From Heterobasidion occidentale (Eukaryota; Basidiomycota; Agaricomycetes; Russulales; Bondarzewiaceae): DNA of 64,000 nt. This document shows, one piece after another, positions 45,489 to 55,202 of the stretch. Numbering within the stretch: position 1 is the first letter of the stretch; each line of letters opens with the position of its first letter. Below the pieces are notes generated by a model that made no database searches, was not told where the DNA came from, and saw only the letters and a list, made by a program, of their open reading frames with translations. A program made the translations under genes and the position numbers. The DNA is taken from contig JBCAQO010000005.1 of NCBI GenBank assembly GCA_039111635.1, positions 868,001 through 932,000 of the forward strand. Direction: 5' to 3'.

Positions 45489-48400
45489 CTACCGTTTCGA
45501 TTTTTTATTGGTGCTTCTCCGTGTTTTCTTCTTATCATCGCCCCCACCGCTTTCGCCAGCAGACGCCTCGGCCTTGCGCTTCGTTCCGGTAGCAATGTTC
45601 TTCACGCTCACGACCGTCGAACGTCCCTTCCCTATCGACAGGTTGTTCTGGACCTGCGCCTCTGCGGATGACCAGTCCGCGGATGCATCGTTGATGGCGA
45701 ACCTGCGTTATTGCACAGAAAGCCTGATGAGCATGGAAGTTTAGACCGAGCGTGCGCAGGGTATATGCTGGGCACCGGAAATAGAGGAGACGCTACCGAC
45801 TGATGTCTAGAGCGTCGATCATTGCACGCTGCTTTTCCCGCAACGCATTCGTGACTTCTTCGCCAGCCTCATTGAGCTCGGCTTCCATGCCCTTCACAGC
45901 CTGTTCCGATTGTAACTGCAGACCCTCGCCAATAACGCGGGACCCGGCGATCGGAGGTTGCGTGGAGGCGTCTGGAATGCTGGCGCTGATAGCAGCCTTC
46001 TGAATGCCCTGTAACTTCGTCGTGATTTTACGGATCAATTTCACGAAAAGGGCAAGGGCTTGGGAAACAGGAAGTTGCAGCTCGACCTGTCATAAATGAA
46101 AGATAAGAGATGAAACCCAATGAGGTACTCAGAATATAACGCACCTCAACTTCTTCGACAGTCTTTCTCTGCAACCCCATTCCGAGCAACAGACTGCTCT
46201 GGATCGCACTCAACCGTATTCCGTCACCGAGACGCTTCTCAAAGTAAAGAGATGCGACTGTCGGAATAAGATCAAGTATTACGTGATAGTCAAGGGAGTT
46301 TTGCGCATAAGATTCTAGTCGCTTGAGATCGAAAGGCGTCATGAGGAAGGAGAGCTCTGCAGAGGTAAGTCCTATCAAGTGTAGCCAGCGTGAGAACGCT
46401 GCATAGCATCAGGCAATTGGACACATACCTGATAGTTGAGCCGCTTCGAGGTACTTCACACCGGCATTCGCAGCCTCCAGGACGCTTAGCCCCATCACAC
46501 TCCCGAACTCTCGGAACTTGAACGAAAGCAAAGAGATGAAGCGCCGACGGAAGTCTATGAAATCAGATCGTCAGTTACTTGGTGCCCACTGAACTGCGAT
46601 ACGGAGACCACACCTTTTGCAAACTCCCCGAGCCATTGTAGTTCATCATCATTTGCTGTGTTGAGACCGCGCACCATCACGCAGGTATGCTCCCCTGTAA
46701 GGTCACTCTGTGTTTGTCGGACATAGAGCGGGACATATCCTGCTCGCTTCCAGAACCTGCATTAATCGCCAAACGCTCTATCGTTAGTCCTCCGATATTA
46801 AAAGAGATACACGGACCGAAGGAGCTGGGGCGTCAGTCCATAGGAGACACCGAGGTAGTCCAAGCTCTCGGGCTTTCGTTCGGTTAGGCGCTGGAGGAGA
46901 GGAGGCATTGCAGACGGGGCTCGGATAGTTAGGCTATCCGTCAGAAGGTCTGTCGACTGATCACAAGGTGAGAAATAGATGAGCCTGATAGAACCAGAAC
47001 AGACACACGCTATCAACCGCTGCTACATCGGGATACATTGGCTCATCTCTGGGTGCCTCATCGAGATTGAAGTATTCTCCAGAGTAATATGCATTGAGGG
47101 CTTGCAGAGCACGAGCACCATATCCCATCTAATAAAAACATCAGCCTACAAGGTCAATGATTTAGATCAACACTAGCCGAAGGACGTACATTGGCATAAT
47201 CAGGATGTGTCGCGATCCGCACGACTCTCGCTCCGCTCATCAGGGCAAACTTGCTCTCTTGGAACTGCTGTGCAACAAGCCAAGGAATCATATCCCCACC
47301 AGCTCTTAGACCTCTGCTTAATCCGTCCATGATTGCCTGTCGACTGATATTGCCCTCAAGAGCAACTTGTAGGACAACGAGGGGTTCAGGGAGATGGCTC
47401 TCGTCATCCTTGAGTGGGGGAAGGAGCACAAACAAGTGGTGTGCCGGCGCATCTGACATGAGCTGCAAGTCGTTTGGCTGATTCTTGTAGTGTGAAGCGA
47501 CGTATAGTGCCATCATGCGTTGGAGGAAGACCTCAGATGCGGGATGGTACGAGAAGAGAGTGTCTCGAGATACGTAGAATAGTTCGCATTGCGATGGGTG
47601 CGGTGTGCCGTGGTGTGCCGAACGAGGAGCAGCAGTAGCATCAAGGCAAAGAAGACCGTTGAGCCAGCGTTCAACACGATCGCCTGCACTGTAACGAATA
47701 GGAACCTCCAGCTTGATCTCGCGCAGGGTCCTAACCTTTGCTGGGGCAGCATGGGTAGGCTTTTTGGAAGACGTTGTAGCCTCCTCTGAGGGCAGGGAAG
47801 TATCTTTTGATAGAGATGGTCGGGTAGTTTCACGGAGCTGTTGGATCAACTTGAGAGACAGAGAACGGCCAGTGCCCTCGTAACCGTTTATGGTGGATGC
47901 TAGGAAAACAAGATACGGTCCTATCAGGTTCCGCACGAGAGGCAGTGGGATCGCGGCAGCCTCATCAATAATGACAAGCTCTGCTTGACCAAGGACATGC
48001 GCATCTTGAGGTTGTATGTACTATGCACAATTGTTGGCTTTCACCTCGGCCCTCAGAGAAATGAGTACGTACCTGGATGGTCTGCCGATGTTCCCGGAAC
48101 ACGTTGACGCGTACGATAGCCTTGTTGAAATCCGGGTTCGTACTCTGCGCAATATCGTAGTCTAAGTGCTCCTCGTAGCCGAGGGCGTCCATCCCCTTGA
48201 AGATGAATTCGAAGAGAGTTTTCAAGTTTTCTGGACTTGGGCTAGTCACAAAGATATTAGAGTACCCATGGGCCAGTGCAGCCGCGATAGCCAAGCCCAA
48301 TGCGGCGGATTTACCACGTCCACGTCCAGCCGTGAGTGTCACAGTAGAGCTCAAAGTCTTCTCCGCGATGGCGTCCACAAAAGTGAGTATTGCTTGAGCC

Positions 48401-49315
48401 TGATCGGTCGTTTTGGCAAGCTTGACAAGCTCTCCAACCGGTTTGGTGTCTGCGAGGCTGTCTTTGAGGTCCTTGAGCTCTGAGTTCTCTTTTCCCTTGC
48501 TCCGGTCTTCTTCAATGGGAGTGATGTCCTTTCCGCGGGAGATCGGTAAGACGTTCAGTTCATCGTCAAGTACAAGACAGTCGTCGCATGACCCAAGCGA
48601 GAGAATGAAACGCTCGTTGAAACGCGCGACCACGGAATCATGAGACGAGGTTCGGTATCGTGAATGGACATCCTATTTCAGATGAGAAACTACATCCAAT
48701 TTCATGCATGAGAACTCACCATAGTCATGTTATAGAGCTGTCTTAGTGATGTCATGGTCTTCAACAGCAACACAACCAATCCACCTCCTTCCACCGTTTC
48801 GATCGTGCGAGCCAGCAAATTTGGAGTGATCGCCTCGAAGTCCTGGAGAACGAGCATACCATAGGTATTACCAAGAATTTTGTGCGACTCTTTGTAGTAT
48901 CTATATCGTGAGTGAGGACAGCTGAGAATCTCGCCTGAGGCAATAATTACTCACGTATAGCGAATATCGGTCACTGTTACGAATATTTCAAATGGATTTT
49001 GGTCGTTGGCCTCCCGAATACCGCGCTTAACATCGCGCTTTATCTTAGCTTCCCGCTTCTTGCGGTGACTAGACCAAATTTGAAGTGAATGGAAAGCACA
49101 GTTTTGAACGTGACGTACGTTGTAAACCCAAGATCCTTCTTATAGCACCAGAGCACTGATGGACGAGCAGAAATTCTAGCTTGTGATAGCAAGAAATGCA
49201 AGTTGACAATCTGATCTCGACCCTTGTCTCCTACGAGGACTATGAAAGACCTATAGTTCTCCTTGACATTGTTATTGATGAGGATAGGAATTCGTGGGTC
49301 CAATTGCTTTCGCAT
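45489..49315 (-). CDS. KRE33: RNA cytidine acetyltransferase NAT10/Kre33
   Basis: This nucleolar enzyme makes N4-acetylcytidine in 18S rRNA and tRNA and is needed for 40S synthesis. From ATG 49315: MRKQLDPRIPILINNNVKEN, YRSFIVLVGDKGRDQIVNLH and SVLWCYKKDLGF, the DUF1726 start. Then come NPFEIFVTVTDIRYTYYKES, GGGLVVLLLKTMTSLRQLY and the helicase-like core with Walker A (TAGRGRGKSAALGLAIAA) and Walker B (AELVIIDEAAAIPLPLV). The GNAT domain has SGARVVRIATHPDYANMGYG and ARALQALNAYY. Then come ESLDYLGVSYGLTPQLLRFW, KRAGYVPLYVRQTQSDLTGE and a tRNA-binding C-terminal domain. A Lys-rich tail (KKKTRRSTNKKSKR) ends at 45489. At least ten short introns; about 1,050 residues. No breaks are visible. Confidence 0.93.
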
Positions 49316-49883
49316 TGGAAGTTTTGGGCGCGGCCAAGGAAGTAGGCTTCAAGGGAGTCAGAAAGTATGAAGACGATGTACAGATCTGGTGATGATTTAA
49401 GGAGTGTACCACGCAAGTCGAGTGAGCCTGGATTATAATTGGCTGAAAAGAGGACCTCAAGCGGCACTGCGAAAGTTTCGACCAGATCATTTGCGCCACG
49501 TGTTTATCATATCTTATGTCAATCGATCTTATCTGATAATTCAAACCCCAGCGAAACCGCTGCGAAACCTCGGTGCGAAACCGCGTTGCCCTCTTTTGAC
49601 CCACTACCTCGGATGGTCGTTTGATTGCTAATTGGCACTGTTTCAGCCTACCACTGGATCTAACAAGCGAATCAGTTGTCTCCTTAAAAGCCCTCCAAGT
49701 AGCCTGCACCAATTCCCGTTTTATGCTGGACGTCCTTCAGAATTCGACGCATCATCAGACGGATTAGCCAACACCGCTGTGTTCCAGCTCTTGTGGATCT
49801 TTAGTGACTTCAATTGGTGAGTCTGGAATATTTGTTTAGTATCGCTGACTTCACTATCTGATCCTCCTCGTGGCATAAGATTA
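49316..49883. other. Divergent intergenic region (NAT10 / BTB)
   Basis: About 570 bp separate the two divergent starts. Short frames without domains occur, one of which could give an upstream exon for the BTB gene (near 49632-49820). Confidence 0.35.
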
Positions 49884-51290
49884 ATGGGCGATCTGAACGA
49901 AGCACCTTTCATCCCACCGGGACCTGATGAAGACATTCACTTCATCGATGATCAGCAGGAGGAAGAAGCTACAATGTCTTTACTCTCCATCCCTCCACGA
50001 AAGCGTGCTAGATGCGAAAACGAACAGAATAACAAAGTGGCACACAGATCATCGTCGGAAGTAGCAAGGGATGATGATTTCTACATGTCGGATGGGAGCT
50101 GCATCATCCTCGTCGAGAATACATTGTTTAATGTGAGTCATAATTCAATTGCTGGTTCCCAGTACAAAATAATTGTGAATGAAAGGTACATCGGACAATC
50201 CTCTCCAAAGACTCATCATCGTTCGGCACTATGTTCACACTACCACAAGGCGATAACATGGCTGAGGGCATGTCAGATGGTAATCCCATCATCCTGAGCG
50301 GTGACACAGCTCAGGCCTTCAAGAATTTCTTGTGGGCTCTATATGCTCTGTGAGTTTTACTCTTGCCCTTGGGTTTCGAGCACCATTCATATCTGATGTC
50401 AACATGATAGTCCTCATGAGCTCATCCATATTCAGTCCACCTCTGGAAACCTTCCCCGCCTCATCGATATCGCTCGCATAGCGAATAAATATACATTCAA
50501 GTCCCTTGAGACATGGGCGCTGGACGTCATAGTCGGCCAAGTCTCCCGCAAAACCATTCCCCCGACTCCATATTCCATCCTATTAGCATCCTCTTCGCAG
50601 CCGCAGGCCCAATCGCAGCTAACTATCACTCAGATCACTGATAGCGAACAAGTCATTACCCTCGTGCGTCTTGCGCAGCTATGTGGCCACGAAAGGCTCC
50701 TTTCAGCGATGGTCGACTCTTTGCGGAAGATGGTCACCATTTCCCCAGAGAACGCTTATATTGCTATGACTCTCGCTGATGAGCTCGATCTGCGCGCGCT
50801 CCGCGGTTCGGCTTATATGGAGGTGATGAAGTTCAAATGTGTTATTTCCAAGCGCGATTCACCAGACTCTACGGATACTGTCCCGGAGGGCCAAAGGGAT
50901 AACCAAGGGCGGTTGGTCATTTCTGCGAACCAACAGCTGCGCCTGCTGACTGGGTATTATCGCCTCACCCAACACTGGGAAGCGCTGCGGTCCGAGCCTC
51001 CCACCTTGGAGCACGCAGCGACGTGCGGCGCGACATGGAATCAGCATAGCTGCACGCAGTCATGGCAAGAGTTCTGGCGAGATAAAACTCGGAGTGATAC
51101 TATCCTGAAGCTCGATCTCGCAGACGTACTGGGCAGACTCAAGGTCGTCCTTCAGGAATTCGACAAATGGGGCACGGCAACTTTTATGCATCACGATTGC
51201 AGGATGCTTGCGAGGAGAGTTATCCACGATAGATTGAAGGGAGTCCAGGATAGATTGCCGGAATTTTTTTCAGACGAGGAGAGCTGCTGA
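49884..51290 (+). CDS. BTB/POZ-domain protein
   Basis: From ATG 49884 the start is acidic (MGDLNEAPFIPPGPDEDIHF) and includes a short basic patch (PPRKRARCENEQNNK) that could be a nuclear signal. The BTB fold follows: FYMSDGSCIILVENTLFNVH, RTILSKDSSSFGTMFTLPQG, NPIILSGDTAQAFKNFLWAL and YALPHELIHIQS. It is completed by NLPRLIDIARIANKYTFKSL and ETWALDVIVGQV. A last exon of 208 residues holds LVRLAQLCGHERLLSAMVDS, ALADELDLRALRGSAYMEVM and several Cys/His (AATCGATWNQHSC). Agaricomycetes have many such BTB genes; targets are unknown. The gene ends just before the inverted-repeat block at 51343. Confidence 0.75.
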
Positions 51291-51716
51291 TCCGGACTTA
51301 ATGCTTGATTCACTTATTTTCTAGTCTCACTTTACTGCAGTTGCATCAGCAAACTAGTAGCCGAGCCCCAGCTGCCCCAGCTGCCCCAGCTACTCCTAGA
51401 TGCTTATGTCATTCGAGACGTCTGTACAGAAATGTGGGTCTGTTTAGATGGTCATTTTATTATGTCGTCTTCCCCAAAGCGGCTAGCTAGTCCAGGTCTC
51501 CTTGCGGGTCTGTCTAGTTATGCCTTCTTGTGCTTGTTATTATTGTCACACTTAACATCAATCATATCTACGTTAAATTTTTCATTTGTGTACCAAGGGT
51601 CGAGAGATAGACCGAACAGTAATATAGATGGAGCTTTCATGATGAGGCATTCTCGGAGAAGTACAAAACTATTTAGAGTAATTGTGCACAGCCTCCGTGC
51701 AACGGTAGTATGTAAG

Positions 51717-51920
51717 AGTCCTCGAGAGGGACATTAGGGTAGATTCACTAGTGTGTCTTTAAGTAAAAGTCTCCGCGAGAGACAGAAGGGCAGGTTCACT
51801 GTGCGACTGTAGGCCAGAAGTCTCCGAGAGAAACATAAGGGCAGGTTCACTGGTGCGACTGTAGGTAGAAGTCTCCGAGAGAGACATAAGGGCAGTTGAA
51901 CTCGTTCAACGGTGCGATTG
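51717..51920. repeat. Four tandem copies of a 51-bp unit
   Basis: Units begin AGTC(T)CCGAGAGAGACATAAG at 51717, 51768, 51819 and 51870, each 51 bases apart, diverging most in the first and last copies. They lie about 370 bp inside the left inverted-repeat block, where subterminal transposase-binding repeats are often found. Confidence 0.8.
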
Positions 51921-51970
51921 TCGTCGAGCTAGTGAGGTGATGATACCAAGCCGAATCGACACAGACTTAC

Positions 51971-52083
51971 ATTGTAGTTGAGCCTGGTCCACTTGCAGAA
52001 GTACTCGACTGAGCCATCGGCTGCCTTGCACTGCACAACAATGCGCTCGGCCATCTTGTGAGTCTCAAGCTCCTCCGAGCACT
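51971..52083 (-). pseudogene. CHD1 chromodomain exon fragment
   Basis: On the minus strand the frame reads ELETHKMAERIVVQCKAADG and SVEYFCKWTRLNYN, matching the start of the second chromodomain of the chromatin remodeller CHD1. It ends at a canonical donor (AAT|GTAAGT at 51970). The preceding sequence is unrelated and no helicase domain follows. It is an isolated exon piece copied at DNA level. Confidence 0.6.
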
Positions 52084-52943
52084 CCCATACCAACAACAAT
52101 ATCTAGCCTGGCCTGTCGAGGTGAACCGAAGCGATGTGACGGTCTGGAAAAAGGTCGACCAGTAAGTGTAGGGATCGAGAACTGTTCCTAAGGCGGTAGA
52201 GACGAAGAACAGATAGGTTGAAGACGAGGTCCCGGATGTGATGGAGTCACGCCTCACGGAAAGAATTTGGAGGGGGCATAGGGTGGGAGCGGCTGTGGTT
52301 CGAAAAGGGCGGTCTGGTGGGCGGCGAGGACTCTGAATGCATTGACATGCAAAAGGCTTCCCGAGGAATGCTGGGGCAGTGTTCGCGTGCCTGTGACTAG
52401 AGGAACAATCGTTGAGCAGCCACGCTGTGATCTCAAATAGGGGATAGGACATACCTTGGAGCTCTCCGCAGCTTCTTCATCGCGAGACACCCGCCCTCTG
52501 ATAACTAGAGCTCTGTCATCGACTGATCGACGACCTAGAGCCGTGGACGGCCACTGCATCAGTCCTTCGTCGATAATGTGTGCAATCCCGACGGGCAAGG
52601 TGGTGAGTCTCATCGGCGAGCGCAGGGGTCGAACAGGGCCATCTTGGGCACTGACAGAAACAAAGGGAGTGTCGAGAATGGGAGGGGCTAGGGAAGGTAG
52701 ATCTCGGGCTCAGCCGGGATGGAAAAGCTGGGTAAGACATGTGTCTTCAGCGGCAGGATGGCGGCGAACAGCATTGATTATCTGTCAGGGAGAGTGAGGA
52801 GAGCAGCCCGCAGGCTCGCCCACGTCGTCCTCCAGACCGACCCCGGAGGTGCCCCAGCCCCCGATCTCTCTCGGTGCGGATGCCATCTCCAACGGCTCCT
52901 TTCGACTGCAAAGTTCAAATGACAATCCGAATAGCACGGCGAT
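52084..52943. other. Unrecognised sequence between gene fragments
   Basis: About 860 bp with frames up to 119 codons (52254-52613, minus) but no recognisable family. It may hold further gene fragments too diverged to name. Confidence 0.35.
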
Positions 52944-54355
52944 TACACCTTCTCGATGCTGTGCGCGTCGTGGTCAACGCGCGAAGACACCTTGGCGATC
53001 GCCTCGGGATCCGAGGCATTCTTGGCAACGAGGCGGCGACAATACTTGACGGAGCGGATAGGCGTCGTATTCTGGTAAAGGATGTCGACCTGCTCGAGAG
53101 AGAGGCCCTTCGTCTGAAGAGAACCTCTGTCAGACAGGCAGAAGAGAGACGGGGTAACAGGAAATCACGTACCTCAGGAATGCAGAAGTAGGTGAAGAGG
53201 ATGCAGCAGAAGCAAGTCAATCCCCAAATGAAGAACACCTTGACAACGAGGTTGGCGTTGCCTGCACCAGGGTTGACGAGGTAGGGCGCTGATGAAAAGC
53301 AAAAGACAATTAGCATCGCCAGAGATCAAGAGGTACACGTGACATGCACTGGCATAGCCAGAGCCAGTTGGACGCGGTAGACATGGACATGGCTTTAGCG
53401 CGGACGTTGAGCGGGAAGATCTTGCCGGTGACAACCCAAGCAATGGAACCCCAGGTGGAAACGAAGAAAGCGATGTAGATGCAGACGAGAGCAATAAGTG
53501 CCTTCTGGCCAGCCTGGTTCTGAACGGAGATAGTGACACCGATGATAGCCACCAGGTACTCGCAGATGCACATGCCGACAGCGCCGACCAGGAGCAAACG
53601 GCGACGACCAAAACTCTCAACACCTACATGCCGGGAAGGGTCATGAACACGTTGATGATGTTGGTCGCAACAGAGATGAGGAAGGGGTCGTGGATGCTGG
53701 AGTTGGTGAAGGTCGTGCCGTAGTAGAAGATGAAGTTGATACCGGTGAGTTGTTGCCAACTATAGCGAGGGTAAAGGTCAGAAAAAGTAATCACCGATGA
53801 ACAGGAAGGAGGACACTTACCCTGGATGAGGATCCCGGTCATGGTATGGAAGAGGTTTTTGTTGTGGCCAGGCCTGAAGCAGTCGAGGTAAGAGCTTTCG
53901 CCAAGGGCGGTCTCGGCTTCCAAGTTCACACGGATGTCGTTGAGTTCCGCCTGGAGCTCTGGGTCATCTTGCAAAAGAGAAGTGAGGCGAGAGAGGGCGA
54001 GGGCAGCATCTGCGTCACGACCACGCTTCACCAACCAACGGGGAGACTAAAACATGGTTGTCAGGCGATGAACTCCGAACTCCATCTCAGATGCGTACCT
54101 CAGGAAGCCAGAACATGCCAAACGCGAGGACAGTAGCCCAAACGAAACTGAACGGCGATGGGAATGCGGTAGGCCGATTGGTTGTCACGGTTCTGGGTCG
54201 CGTTGTCGACAACAGAGGCGAGCAGAAGACCGATGATGATAGCCCACTGATAGGCCGACACAACGGTTCCACGAATCCATTTGGGCGAGCACTCGGACTG
54301 GTACATGGGGATGAGGGTGGAGACAAGACCGAGACCGAGACCCGCGAAGACATGA
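52944..54355 (-). pseudogene. 5'-truncated hexose transporter (MFS sugar porter)
   Basis: Minus-strand exons give FAGLGLGLVSTLIPMYQSEC, SPKWIRGTVVSAYQWAIIIG, FWLPE-SPRWLVKRGRDADA, LTGINFIFYYGTTFTNSSIH, then VESFGRRRLLLVGAVGMC and SIAWVVTGKIFPLNVRAKAM. They end with VKVFFIWGLTCFCCILFTYF, TKGLSLEQVDILYQNTTPIR and a stop at 52944. The first 130-140 residues (helices 1-3) are absent: similarity begins at FAGLG, next to the anthranilate synthase fragment. Two lesions are visible: a missing base with a stop after MTLPGM (about 53630), and a gap after NWLW (about 53390) where sugar porters continue with NFALA. It is a captured, decayed copy with introns retained. Confidence 0.75.
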
Positions 54356-54379
54356 CTGACAACGATCGGCAAAGACGGC

Positions 54380-54866
54380 CATGAGCGCTTCGTGTCCACC
54401 CTCAAGGAGCACATTGTCGCCGGCGACATCATCCAGACCATGCTCCACTAGCGCCTCCAGTGCCCCACCCAGCTCCACCTGTTCAACGCCAACCGCACCC
54501 TTCGCCAGATCAACCCAAGCCCATACAGGTTCTACCTCGACTGCGGCAGCCTGGAGCTCGTCAGTGTGAGCCCCGAGACCCTCTGCAAGGTCGAGGACAA
54601 CAAGGCGTACAAGAACACCATCTTGGGCACGACAAAGTGGGAGAAGACCGCGGAAGGTGCGCCGTATGCGCCGCCGTCGCGTTCCTCGCTCGACGTGTGC
54701 GTCCTGACCTTTCGTCTTCTGCAGAGGATGAGTGGCTCGGAAAAGGATCGCGCGGAGCACATCATGCTCGTCGACCTCACGCGCAACGACGTGAACCACG
54801 TCTGCCAGCCCAAGACAGTTAAGGTCGACCACCTGATGCGGCTCAATAACTTCAGCCATGTAATCC
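54380..54866 (+). pseudogene. Anthranilate synthase component I fragment
   Basis: The frame reads HERFVSTLKEHIVAGDIIQT, an in-frame TAG, then INPSPYRFYLDCGSLELVSV, SPETLCKVEDNKAYKNTILG, TTKWEKTAE, an intron-like stretch ending CTGCAG, then SEKDRAEHIMLVDLTRNDVN and HVCQPKTVKVDHLMRLNNFS. These are the chorismate-binding core of tryptophan-pathway TrpE-type enzymes. Only about 150 of some 500 residues are present, with a stop codon and a deletion in the LAEELLASEKDRAEH region. The retained intron points to a DNA-level copy. It abuts the truncated transporter in opposite orientation. Confidence 0.8.
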
Positions 54867-55202
54867 GAGCTGCTGTGGAAATGAACAGGGAAAGTGTCAT
54901 AGGTTCAGGGAGTGTGGGTGTGCAGACCAAGCGAGCATGTGTTGGGGCAGGCGTCGATGATGTCGTAGCAGGCGTCACAGATGCGTGCATCGCATACGGA
55001 GGACTCTGGGGATTGCGTAGAATGTGTCATCTTTGTCCGATAAGTCTTCCTAGCTTTGTGAGTTGTTGTTGAGTGCGAGAGGGACTCTACTTACTACCGA
55101 GGATGAGAACGGAAAGAAAGATTGATGCGCTTACCAATATCAACTTGCCACGTCACCCACCTCAAGTTCAACGTTCAACGTTCACACAGCCAACCCTCGT
55201 CA

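Noticed and set aside
51717..51920. CRISPR-like array
   Set aside because: The units are contiguous tandem repeats without unique spacers, in a eukaryotic genome.
52254..52797. Frames of about 115 codons on both strands inside the composite element
   Set aside because: No family resemblance on either strand; they overlap each other and look non-coding.
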